This document shows, piece by piece, positions 1 through 7,636 of a DNA stretch of 39,433 nt (position 1 is the first letter of the stretch; every line of letters begins with the position of its first letter). Origin of the DNA: Bacteroidota bacterium (GTDB lineage Bacteria; Bacteroidota; Bacteroidia; Bacteroidales; F082); assembly GCA_023396415.1 (NCBI GenBank), contig JAEWWJ010000041.1, positions 1 through 39,433 of the forward strand, written 5' to 3'. Both the position numbers and the translations under genes were made by a program. The notes under the pieces are model-generated. The model had not been told where the DNA came from. It ran no database searches and was given only the letters and a program-made list of their open reading frames with translations.

Positions 1-12
1 CTTGTACACTCA

Positions 13-300
13 TTACAGCAATTTTTTTTTAAACCAGTCATTCTCAACTTTCAATTCGCCGATATGCCTGTAGAGTTGATCTCGCTCATTTCTAAGACGT
101 TCCAGCTCTTCCTTTTGTTTACGATCATCCTCAAAAACTTCGGCTGAGTGTTCGATAAACTCTTTTTTCCATTGTGAAACTTGCACAGGATGAAGCTCAT
201 AGTGATGAGCTATCTCTGAAATTGTTTGCATGCCTTTGACCGCTTCAAGGGCTACCTCAGCCTTAAAGGATGAACTAAATTTACGACGGTTCTCTTTCAT
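13..300 (-). CDS. IS3-family transposase OrfA (HTH subunit)
   Basis: A 95-residue protein made of an N-terminal helix-turn-helix (SSFKAEVALEAVKG, then the recognition part HPVQVSQWKKEF) and a leucine-zipper-like heptad region (EELERLRNERDQLYRHIGEL), as in OrfA of IS3-family elements. OrfA binds the element's ends, and the DDE catalytic part is OrfB. The minus strand has a run of nine A residues just before the stop (plus 22-30). Slipping back one base there opens a frame that stays open to the window edge, as expected for the OrfAB frameshift of this family. OrfB itself lies outside the window, so whether the element is intact cannot be judged. The ATG at 300 is the only sensible start. Confidence 0.9.
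   Translation of the reverse strand: MKENRRKFSSSFKAEVALEAVKGMQTISEIAHHYELHPVQVSQWKKEFIEHSAEVFEDDRKQKEELERLRNERDQLYRHIGELKVENDWFKKKLL
22..30 (-). promoter_or_regulatory. A9 slippery run, probable -1 programmed frameshift
   Basis: The last orfA codons are TTT AAA AAA AAA TTG CTG TAA. A one-base backward slip in the A run bypasses the stop and opens a frame that continues to the window edge. IS3-family elements use such A-runs to make the OrfAB transposase. Confidence 0.7.
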
Positions 301-358
301 AGATCAGAAATTATTCTTAAAGGTAAATATTTCTGTCCAGTTTAATTAGACCAGCTCA

Positions 359-659
359 ACATGCCATTCATTCAGCCTTTGAAACTAGGATATTACAAAG
401 AAATGAGTATCGGTGTTTCGGTAAGATTTTAGTCCACTTTATCCCCTATTTTAACCAAAAATTGTCAGATCAAATAATTTGACCCCTTATAAGCTTTGTA
501 TTGATCGCTTCTGAAGAAATTTAGGTTCACTTTTCTACACTTACTTGACAATTCCAATCACGTGAAAGCTCAGTTGTAAATCAATCATAACATGGTTAAT
601 GGTTAATGGTTAATTTAATGGGGCTGACGCAAGAACTCTTCACTGTTCACTCATCACTC
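359..659. other. Intergenic, no gene seen
   Basis: AT-rich DNA between the IS end and the downstream end of the LytM-domain gene. No open frame of useful length and no RNA gene were recognised. It contains one short tandem repeat (594-614). Confidence 0.6.
594..614. repeat. Three tandem copies of GGTTAAT
   Basis: GGTTAAT occurs three times in a row with a 7-bp period, followed by a related TTAATGG. It is a short array in non-coding DNA that could vary by slippage. Confidence 0.85.
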
Positions 660-1889
660 CTAATCGGCTAACCAGAGCGAGGGGTTGACGAGGTTTTTGT
701 TTTGCCAGAGCTCGAAATGGATGACCGTTTTTCCTTCGATTTTGTCGGTATGAATACTCCCCAGCAGTTGTTTGGTTGACACGTTGTCGCCACGTTTGAC
801 ATAGGTTTGCTCGAGGTTTGAATAGACGGTAAAGTAGTCGCCGTGGCGCAGGATGACCGCGTTGTTGGTAGGTGTTATGCGGTTCACGCTAACTACAACA
901 CCATCGAAAACAGCACGTGCTTCGCTGCCGGCGGGGGTGGCAATGTCAATGCCATTGTTTTTGATGGTTACCTTTTTAAGTACAGGATGGGGTTGTTCGC
1001 CATAGCGCGATGAAATGATGCCACGCTCTACCGGCCAGGGCAGCTTGCCTCTGTTTTGGGTGAAGCTGTTGCTGAGCTTGATCTCTTCGGGGGTGAGGTT
1101 CGACAGCTTGTCGGGCGAGGCCGTTTTGTTTTCGGTTTTTCGGTTTTGGGCTTTTCTAATCTCCTCGGCAATGATGGATTCTATTTGTCGTTGAAGCTTG
1201 AGGGCTTCTTGCTCTTTGCTGCGGATATCTTTTTGAAGTTTCTTTTCTTGGTCGCTGATTTTTCTTACCGTTTGATTTACCTGTTTCTGCTCGTTGGAGA
1301 GCAGCACCTGTTGTTTTTGTTCATCATCAAATAGGCGTGTTTTTTCAATTTTTTCTTCTTCGAGTTGTGTTTTTTGGTTGTTGAGTTGGGCTTGGGCCGT
1401 TGTCATGCGTTCAATTTGGCGTTTGCGCAAACTGCTGTACTGTTGTAGGTATTTCAGGCGACGATAGGCTTGGTTAAAGTCATCGGCAGCAAAAAGAAAC
1501 ATCAATTTGTTGAGGCCATTGCGGTTTTTATTGGCAAAAACAAGCATTTTGCCATACTCTTTCTTGAGTTGTGAAAGTTCGTTTTGGGTTTTTTTTAGGT
1601 CGTTTCGGGTTCGTTGTAGCCTGCTATCGGTATTCTGGATTTGTTTTTGCAGCGTAGCAATGAGGTTTTGGCGTTTGCGGATTTTTGCTTGCAGCATATT
1701 GAGTTCATTCAAACTCAATATTTTCGACTTTTTAGTTTCTTCGAGCAGCTGGTTGGTGAGGTTGATTTCCTCTTCGAGTTGTTTTTTGGTCTTTTCGAGT
1801 TCAGTTCTTTTCTCTTGCGCAACAAGGGTTCGCGTGGGCATTACGATCCACAACAATAGCAAAAGGAAACAAAAACTCTTTGGCTGCAT
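660..1889 (-). CDS. EnvC-like coiled-coil protein with degenerate LytM (M23) domain
   Basis: A 409-residue exported protein: signal peptide at about 1-24, a long coiled coil (about 25-260, rich in E, K and Q), and a C-terminal LytM/M23 domain (about 300-405; GIDIATPAGSEARAVFDG, then RHGDYFTVYSNL, then IHFELW). This is the layout of EnvC, which activates cell-division amidases. Active M23 zinc peptidases have HxxxD and HxH ligands. Here the first His is Asn (NNGID) and the HxH reads VIH, so it probably activates or binds murein hydrolases rather than cutting peptidoglycan. It is the last gene of the envelope cluster, starting 11 bases after the DUF4292 gene. The ATG at 1889 gives a good signal peptide. 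Confidence 0.88.
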   Translation of the reverse strand: MQPKSFCFLLLLLWIVMPTRTLVAQEKRTELEKTKKQLEEEINLTNQLLEETKKSKILSLNELNMLQAKIRKRQNLIATLQKQIQNTDSRLQRTRNDLKKTQNELSQLKKEYGKMLVFANKNRNGLNKLMFLFAADDFNQAYRRLKYLQQYSSLRKRQIERMTTAQAQLNNQKTQLEEEKIEKTRLFDDEQKQQVLLSNEQKQVNQTVRKISDQEKKLQKDIRSKEQEALKLQRQIESIIAEEIRKAQNRKTENKTASPDKLSNLTPEEIKLSNSFTQNRGKLPWPVERGIISSRYGEQPHPVLKKVTIKNNGIDIATPAGSEARAVFDGVVVSVNRITPTNNAVILRHGDYFTVYSNLEQTYVKRGDNVSTKQLLGSIHTDKIEGKTVIHFELWQNKNLVNPSLWLAD

Positions 1890-1900
1890 AGGGGGTAAAA

Positions 1901-2731
1901 TTACTTCATTTTGTTGAAGCTGTCGGGCACTTTGAAAGGAAAGGACAGCCGGTTGTCAATTTCAATTTTTGAATAATTGAAAAAAAGATTTAATTTTTTG
2001 CCTCCATGTAATTCAAATTGAATACTTTGAGGAATAAGTTGGTTGTTGATGGTTTCGAAATCGCTGTAGGTGGCCTGTAGTTTTATGTTTTCGTTGTTAA
2101 ACTCTTTGAGGTTGATACGGGTAATTTTAAAGGTTGACGGGTCGAGCCAAATATTTTGAACAAGCACGTTAGGGGTATCCGTTTGTTTGAGAATTTTTTT
2201 TCGTTTTAAGCGGTTGGTAGCTGATAGTTTATATTCAAGTTGATCAATGCTGCCTCTGAAATTTTCTTTGTCATAGTTCTCCATATCGTTTCCGGTTATG
2301 ATGGCCTGCACCATGTCAAAGTCAAGGGTGGTGCCAAAAATTTGGTTGACGAAATTGAAATCGCCGACGAAATAAGTTTTATCAAGCCGGTTGATGAATT
2401 TGATGGAATCTTGTGTAAGCACCAAGCGGGCCGCTTCGATGCCTAAAGCCGGCGAAAGAGAAATCCAAATAATGCTGTCTTTGAGGATACGCAGCTGACC
2501 GTTGAGGTTGGTTTTGCTTTTCTTTTCATCCACAAGCGTAATGTTGATACGGGTGTTGAGGGAAGTAAATTTTGTTTCGGCAGCGCTCATTTTTTCTAAA
2601 AGATAGCTTTCGCCTTGGCTTTTTAATGGTGCTTTGATGATGCTTCGCGGCGTGGTGCAGGCTATGGCAGCGACCCATAAAAAGGCAACAAATAGAATTT
2701 TTTTGAAGCTGTTGACAGCAGTTTTATTCAT
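1901..2731 (-). CDS. DUF4292 family lipoprotein
   Basis: A 276-residue protein with an N-terminal hydrophobic segment and lipobox ending at Cys25 (VAAIACTT), so it is predicted to be lipidated. The body is beta-rich (INITLVDEKKSKTNLNGQLRILKDSIIWISLSP in part) and ends in FKVPDSFNKMK, matching the DUF4292 family of Bacteroidota. Its fold is thought to resemble LolA/LolB lipoprotein carriers. That, and a role in envelope assembly, is inference. The start overlaps the end of the TPR gene by 8 bases, pointing to translational coupling. Neighbours on both sides are envelope proteins. Confidence 0.85.
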   Translation of the reverse strand: MNKTAVNSFKKILFVAFLWVAAIACTTPRSIIKAPLKSQGESYLLEKMSAAETKFTSLNTRINITLVDEKKSKTNLNGQLRILKDSIIWISLSPALGIEAARLVLTQDSIKFINRLDKTYFVGDFNFVNQIFGTTLDFDMVQAIITGNDMENYDKENFRGSIDQLEYKLSATNRLKRKKILKQTDTPNVLVQNIWLDPSTFKITRINLKEFNNENIKLQATYSDFETINNQLIPQSIQFELHGGKKLNLFFNYSKIEIDNRLSFPFKVPDSFNKMK

Positions 2732-4526
2732 AGTATTTTTTGTTGTTGATCTTTTTTTGTATCAGCGCAGAAGTTTCACCGGCAGCAGTAGCTTTCTGCC
2801 ATTGTTGAACGGCTTCGTCGGCACGACCGAGATGAAACAGTATGTCGCCATAATGTTCTAGAAGTGTTCCATTGACTTCCACCGACTTTTCGATGGCCTT
2901 TTCAATCCAAATGAGGGCTTGAGTAAAGTTTTTCTGTTGAAACAATATCCAGGCATAGGTATCGAGGTAGGAAGCATTATCGGGCTCCAGTTCAAGGGCT
3001 TTTTCAGCCATCTGATGCGCTTTGTCGAGGTCTTCGCCGCGCAACGACAAATAGTAAGCGTAATTGTTGAGCACCAATGCGTTGTCCGGCTGAATGGAAA
3101 GCGATTTTTCATACGCGGCATCTGAGGCGGCAGTGTTTTTCAGTCGGTGCTGAGTGTCGCCAATATTGCTGTGAAATTCAGCCAAAAGCTTGTCGTTGCG
3201 GACCACAAATTTCCGACCTGTTTCAAAAGCAGTCAGCGCTTCGGGATATTTATGCAGTTGAAAAAGCGCAATGCCATTGAAAAGGTAAGGCAAGGGTTGC
3301 TCGGGAAAGAGGCCGTTGGTTTGGGAAGCATGTTGGGCGAGTGAAGTAAAATCTTGCAACTGGATGTCGGCATACAACAGCGTTTCCCACATTTGGTAGT
3401 TGTTTTTATCGAAGTCGAAAGATTTTAAAATGTTGGTGCGGGCCTGTTCAAATTTCTGCTGGCGCATATAAACATCAGCATAAATTTGGTAGCCGCGCGC
3501 ACTCTCAGGGTTTGCTTTCAAAAGTACGGCGGCAATGCGTTCAACCTTTTGGTTCATCTCGTCGGAATAGGTTTGCCCATCAAACCAAAGCAGCATGATT
3601 TGAATTTTGTTGTCCACATCAAGTTCAGTTCCTTCAAAAGCCTTCAACAAAGATTCAAAAGCTTGATCTTCTTTACCTTGATCGCGGTAATACTCTGCCA
3701 AGGAAATGTGGGTATAAGGATCGTTGGGATTGATTTCTGCACTTTTTTGCAGCATCTCCAAAGCCTTTTCGCGTTGACCGTTCTTTTTGTAGAGGTCGTG
3801 CAACATGGTGAGGTAGCGCGTTTCATAAGGAAAGACGGCAGAGAGTTTTTCGATCTCTTTGATGGCTTTATCCGGCTTATTGAGGGCGAGATAGATGTTG
3901 TGTTTCTGAAACGAAAGGGGTTCATTTACACCAATTTGGTTCTCAATTTCGTTGAAAACGTCAAGTGCTTCGTCGTATTTTTCGAGCGCCATCAAGGCTG
4001 ACGACAGTTCACCGTAATAATCAATGTTATCGGGTTTGAGTTTCAGCAAATCGCGAAAAACTTCAGCATAAGATTTGTAGTCGCCTTTTACTTTGTACAA
4101 CTGGGCCATTCGAATTTTGTACCATTCGTTTCCGGGTTTGAGGGTGGTGGCCTTTTGCATCATGGCAAGCGATTCATCGTAACGACCTTTACGGGCGTAG
4201 AGGTCGCTGAGTTCATACATACTTCCATCGTCATCGGGCAAAACCGATAAAGCTGCTTCAAAATTTTCGGTGGCTTTGGCATCGTTGCCCGAAAGTCGTT
4301 CGCGGAGACCATCGGAAAAAAGGACGGCATTTTTACGTTGTGCCATCAGGCGCAGACTGTCGCTTTCGGCCGTGCTCATGGTTTGTTTTTTCTTCTTTTG
4401 GGCTGTTGCTGATTGGGGAATCAACACAAAAAATAAAGCCGAAACCAAAAAAACAATCGGAAAAATTTTGGTTAACAACAGTTTACTCCAGAAGAAATAT
4501 CGCGAAGGCATGAAGTTTTTATTCAT
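2724..4526 (-). CDS. Large TPR-repeat protein, exported
   Basis: A 600-residue protein with a hydrophobic export or anchor segment at about 18-42 (ending SATAQ), then tetratricopeptide repeats over nearly the whole length. Typical motifs are ALSVLPDDDGSMYELSDLYARKG, AEINPNDPYTHISLAEYY and ALELEPDNASYLDTYAWI (given in part). TPR arrays are protein-binding scaffolds and no enzyme domain is seen. It overlaps the nucleotidyltransferase gene upstream and the DUF4292 gene downstream by 8 bases each, so the three are almost certainly co-translated. The partner is unknown. A periplasmic or outer-membrane assembly role is inferred from the neighbours. Confidence 0.88.
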   Translation of the reverse strand: MNKNFMPSRYFFWSKLLLTKIFPIVFLVSALFFVLIPQSATAQKKKKQTMSTAESDSLRLMAQRKNAVLFSDGLRERLSGNDAKATENFEAALSVLPDDDGSMYELSDLYARKGRYDESLAMMQKATTLKPGNEWYKIRMAQLYKVKGDYKSYAEVFRDLLKLKPDNIDYYGELSSALMALEKYDEALDVFNEIENQIGVNEPLSFQKHNIYLALNKPDKAIKEIEKLSAVFPYETRYLTMLHDLYKKNGQREKALEMLQKSAEINPNDPYTHISLAEYYRDQGKEDQAFESLLKAFEGTELDVDNKIQIMLLWFDGQTYSDEMNQKVERIAAVLLKANPESARGYQIYADVYMRQQKFEQARTNILKSFDFDKNNYQMWETLLYADIQLQDFTSLAQHASQTNGLFPEQPLPYLFNGIALFQLHKYPEALTAFETGRKFVVRNDKLLAEFHSNIGDTQHRLKNTAASDAAYEKSLSIQPDNALVLNNYAYYLSLRGEDLDKAHQMAEKALELEPDNASYLDTYAWILFQQKNFTQALIWIEKAIEKSVEVNGTLLEHYGDILFHLGRADEAVQQWQKATAAGETSALIQKKINNKKYYE

Positions 4527-5538
4527 CGGCTATTTCGTTATAATCGCCGAGACTCATTTCGGTAAATCTTCCGGTGAGGGAAGTATGTTGACCTATCATG
4601 CTATTGTTGAGGTGCTTGCCTTCAATAATGGCATTGTTTTGAATGATGCTGTTGCGAATGATGGATTGGTGAATGGTAACATTTTCGCCTATTGAAACAT
4701 AGGGACCAATCACCGAATGTGTAATGATGGTTCCTTTGCCGATAAAACATGGTTCGATGATGATGGCTTCATCCACATCGGCTTCGGCTGAGATGAAGTC
4801 ATCAATCTGCATTTGATCCATGGCATAAGCCAAAACTTGTCGGTTAGTGTCAACGGTGGCATCTTTGTTGCCGCAGTCGAGCCATGCCTCCACACTTTCG
4901 GTATGAAAAATGGTTCCTTTTTTCATCATGTTTTGCAGGGCATCCGTGATGCCATATTCACCGCCTGTGGTAATTTTTTTATCGAGCAAGTTTTGCAGCT
5001 CAGCGCGGAGGTATTCACCATCTTTAAAATAGTAAATCCCAATGATGGCCATATCAGAAACAAAGCTTTTCGGTTTTTCATAAAAACCCTCGATGCTCCC
5101 GTCGTCATTTAGTTTCACCACACCAAACTGTTCAGGCTGATCAACTTTTTTCACCCAGATGGCGCCTTGTTTGTTGTCGTCGAGTTTAAAATAGGCCCGA
5201 AATAGGGTATCGGCATAAGCCACCAAAACTTTTCCTACCAATGCCTCTTGGGCGCACAGTATGGCATGGGCCGTTCCCAAGGCCTCGATTTGATAATGAA
5301 TACTACCCTTAGCACCAACACTTTGCGCAATGTCGAGCAATTGTTGTTCAACGGCGGGACCGAAATTTCCGATCACGAAAGCGATCCTTTCGATGGGTTC
5401 GGTAACAACATTGGCAATGTCTTCAACCAGCCTTTGCACGATGGGCTTACCGGCCACGGGCAATAGCGGTTTGGGTGTAGTTAAGGTATGTGGGCGAAGT
5501 CGTTTGCCCATTCCTGCCATGGGGATGATAATGTTCAT
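4519..5538 (-). CDS. Sugar-1-phosphate nucleotidyltransferase (RfbA/GlmU type)
   Basis: A 339-residue cytoplasmic enzyme. The N-terminal Rossmann-like domain carries the nucleotide-binding signature GMGKRLRPHTLTTPKP (about 9-24). This is followed by an active-site acidic segment (VAYADTLF), a sugar-binding stretch (GFYEKPKSF) and GGEYGITDALQ. The last 75 or so residues are hexapeptide repeats (IGPYVSIGENVTIHQSI) that form a left-handed beta helix. The family joins NTP and a sugar-1-phosphate to give an NDP-sugar for surface glycans. The exact sugar and nucleotide cannot be told from sequence alone. It sits between dut and the TPR gene, in a cluster that also holds a flippase. Confidence 0.88.
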   Translation of the reverse strand: MNIIIPMAGMGKRLRPHTLTTPKPLLPVAGKPIVQRLVEDIANVVTEPIERIAFVIGNFGPAVEQQLLDIAQSVGAKGSIHYQIEALGTAHAILCAQEALVGKVLVAYADTLFRAYFKLDDNKQGAIWVKKVDQPEQFGVVKLNDDGSIEGFYEKPKSFVSDMAIIGIYYFKDGEYLRAELQNLLDKKITTGGEYGITDALQNMMKKGTIFHTESVEAWLDCGNKDATVDTNRQVLAYAMDQMQIDDFISAEADVDEAIIIEPCFIGKGTIITHSVIGPYVSIGENVTIHQSIIRNSIIQNNAIIEGKHLNNSMIGQHTSLTGRFTEMSLGDYNEIADE

Positions 5539-5568
5539 TGGTGATGTTTTGTAGAATTAAAAAGTAAG

Positions 5569-6003
5569 TTATTGTTTTCCGGTGTGGCCAAAACCACCCT
5601 CTCCGCGATGGGTTTCGGATAAAATTTCAACGTTTTCCCATTGTACACTTTCGTGCTTACTTACAATCATTTGCGCGATACGTTCGCCGTGGTGGATAGT
5701 AAACGCCTGATCGGAAAGGTTGATGAGAATGACTTTAATCTCGCCGCGGTAATCGGCATCAATGGTGCCCGGGCTGTTGAGCAGGGTGAGGCCATGCTTA
5801 AAAGCCAAACCACTTCGTGGCCTGATTTGTGCTTCAAACCCGATGGGCAGCTCAATATGTAATCCAGTAGGCACCAAAGTGCGTTGTAAAGGATTCAGGG
5901 TAATAGGTTTATCGAGGTTAGCGCGCAAGTCCATTCCAGCGGCATGAAGCGATTCGTAAGCCGGCAAAGGATTGTTGGAGTGGTTAACGATGTTGATTTG
6001 CAT
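5569..6003 (-). CDS. dut: dUTP diphosphatase
   Basis: Hydrolyses dUTP to dUMP and pyrophosphate, keeping uracil out of DNA and feeding dTTP synthesis. At 144 residues it is the size of the trimeric family and shows its motifs: AGMDLRA (I), PRSGLA (II), the uracil-binding loop with catalytic Asp GTIDADYRGEI (III), GERIAQMIV (IV) and the glycine-rich tail GEGGFGHTG (V). The ATG at 6003 is chosen. An upstream TTG at 6018 would only add five residues not typical of the family. It lies 30 bases upstream of the nucleotidyltransferase gene and probably shares its transcript. Confidence 0.95.
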   Translation of the reverse strand: MQINIVNHSNNPLPAYESLHAAGMDLRANLDKPITLNPLQRTLVPTGLHIELPIGFEAQIRPRSGLAFKHGLTLLNSPGTIDADYRGEIKVILINLSDQAFTIHHGERIAQMIVSKHESVQWENVEILSETHRGEGGFGHTGKQ

Positions 6004-6163
6004 GGATTTGAGTTTCAAAAAAAATCATGGCAAAAATAGAGAATTATGTTCAAGCAGAGGAAGTATGCAAAAGCCATAACCAAAGGAAGGGTCAAAATTT
6101 GAATCGTTAACAAAATAGTTGATACAAATCCGGCTGTGCTGGTGTTTTTTCAAAGGTAAGCTG

Positions 6164-7636
6164 CTAAGCATCGGCAGTTGGCTCGGGGGCATGTTTCATT
6201 TCATATCTAAAAGCGGTAAAGGCGAAAAGACCAATGATAAGGGTATTGAGTGCGATGTTTACGACGGGTGAAAAGGCAATGAAATAATTGCTAACGAAAA
6301 ACAGCAACAGAGCCAAAGCGGCATACACCAACAAACGGCCAACGTTGTAGGGTATTTTATACACTTTTTGCCCCCAATAAAAGGATACCAACATCATCAA
6401 TACGTAGGTAAGCAAACGTGTCCAGGCCGCGCCGTGATAACCAAAAGAAGGAATGAGCAAAACGTTGAGCACGATGGTGATTACAGCACCACCGAGGGCA
6501 ATATACGCTCCGCTGAGGGTGCGGTCGGTGAGTTTGTACCAAATGGCGAGATTGTAATATACTCCGTTTACGAGGTTGGCCATCAGCACGATAGGCACGA
6601 TATAAAGACCTTCGCGGTATCTTTCACCGATTAAAATTTTGAAAATATCCATATACAGCATCACAACTAAAAAGATGAGCAAGCCTACGATGACAAAATA
6701 ATTCATCACCCTTGCAAACAGATGGGGTGCATCTTTTTTTTCGGCCTCGGCAAAAAAGAAAGGCTCGGCAGCAAACCGAAACATTTGAATGAAGAGCGTC
6801 ATCAGTACACCCAATTTGTAGTTGGCACCGTAAATGCCAAGTTGCACCATGGGTTGTTCTTCGGGTTTTAATAGGTATTTCAACAGTATTTTATCTAACA
6901 TTTCGTTCACCATTCCGGCAAGGCCAATCACAAGGATTGGCCAGGCGTAACGCAGCATCGCTTTGAGCAAAACGCTGTCAAACGACCATTTGAACGAACG
7001 AAAAAGTGAACCCAACATCAGTAAACTCAACACACTTGCCAAAAAGTTGGAGATGAACACCCAAATAACAAGGCCTGTTTCGTTTCCAAACCACTGCATA
7101 GCCATTTGGGTAAAAAACACCGGAAAAGCAATGATGGTGAGCAAGTTTAAGCCCACAGTAAGAAAAACATTCACTAACCTGATTATGGCAAACTTACGTG
7201 CTTTGTTGAGCTTACGAAGCATAGCAAATGGAATGGCCGACACGGCATCGAAAGCCACAATTAAAGCCACGATGAGGATGTATTCGCTGTTTCCGGAATA
7301 CTGCATCCAATCGGTAATAGAATTATAAAATAGAAAAACGAAGAGTAAAAAAACTGCTGTGGTGAGCAAAATGGCCGACATGGTGGTGTTGAACACCTTT
7401 TTTGGATCATTTTTTTGGGCATACCTAAAAAAGGCCGTTTCCATGCCATAGGTCAAAAAAACCATTAAAAAAGCGATATAAGCATACAGCTCAGTGATTT
7501 GGCCATAGGTAGCCTGATCCTCAAACACGCGGGTGTAGATGGGCACCAGCATATAGTTGAGTAAACGGGGAACGATGGTTCCCATGCCATAAACAGCAGT
7601 TTGGCCGGCCAAACTTTTTATTGGGTTGTGTGCCAT
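6164..7636 (-). CDS. Polysaccharide/lipid-linked oligosaccharide flippase (Wzx/MVF-like)
   Basis: A 490-residue integral membrane protein with about 12-14 predicted helices and the N-terminal signature of polysaccharide exporters (SLAGQTAVYGMGTIVPRL, then MLVPIYTRVF). The family moves undecaprenyl-linked glycans across the inner membrane. It heads the envelope cluster with the NDP-sugar enzyme two genes downstream, which supports a glycan role. The substrate is unknown. The start overlaps the 3' end of the histidine kinase gene by 19 bases. Confidence 0.88.
   Translation of the reverse strand: MAHNPIKSLAGQTAVYGMGTIVPRLLNYMLVPIYTRVFEDQATYGQITELYAYIAFLMVFLTYGMETAFFRYAQKNDPKKVFNTTMSAILLTTAVFLLFVFLFYNSITDWMQYSGNSEYILIVALIVAFDAVSAIPFAMLRKLNKARKFAIIRLVNVFLTVGLNLLTIIAFPVFFTQMAMQWFGNETGLVIWVFISNFLASVLSLLMLGSLFRSFKWSFDSVLLKAMLRYAWPILVIGLAGMVNEMLDKILLKYLLKPEEQPMVQLGIYGANYKLGVLMTLFIQMFRFAAEPFFFAEAEKKDAPHLFARVMNYFVIVGLLIFLVVMLYMDIFKILIGERYREGLYIVPIVLMANLVNGVYYNLAIWYKLTDRTLSGAYIALGGAVITIVLNVLLIPSFGYHGAAWTRLLTYVLMMLVSFYWGQKVYKIPYNVGRLLVYAALALLLFFVSNYFIAFSPVVNIALNTLIIGLFAFTAFRYEMKHAPEPTADA

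Larger units (their letters stand above)
1..358 (-). mobile_element. IS3-family insertion sequence, 5' end only
   Basis: The left part of an IS element, read from about 358 leftwards and continuing past the window start. The outer end is inferred: IS3 ends usually begin with TGA or TG, and on the minus strand a TGAGCTGGTC stretch starts at 358, some 58 bases upstream of orfA. The matching right inverted repeat is outside the window, so the exact boundary and any target duplication could not be checked. Confidence 0.6.

Noticed and set aside
555..570. CACGTG-containing sequence resembling parS
   Set aside because: Only the central hexamer and three following A match; the left arm does not.
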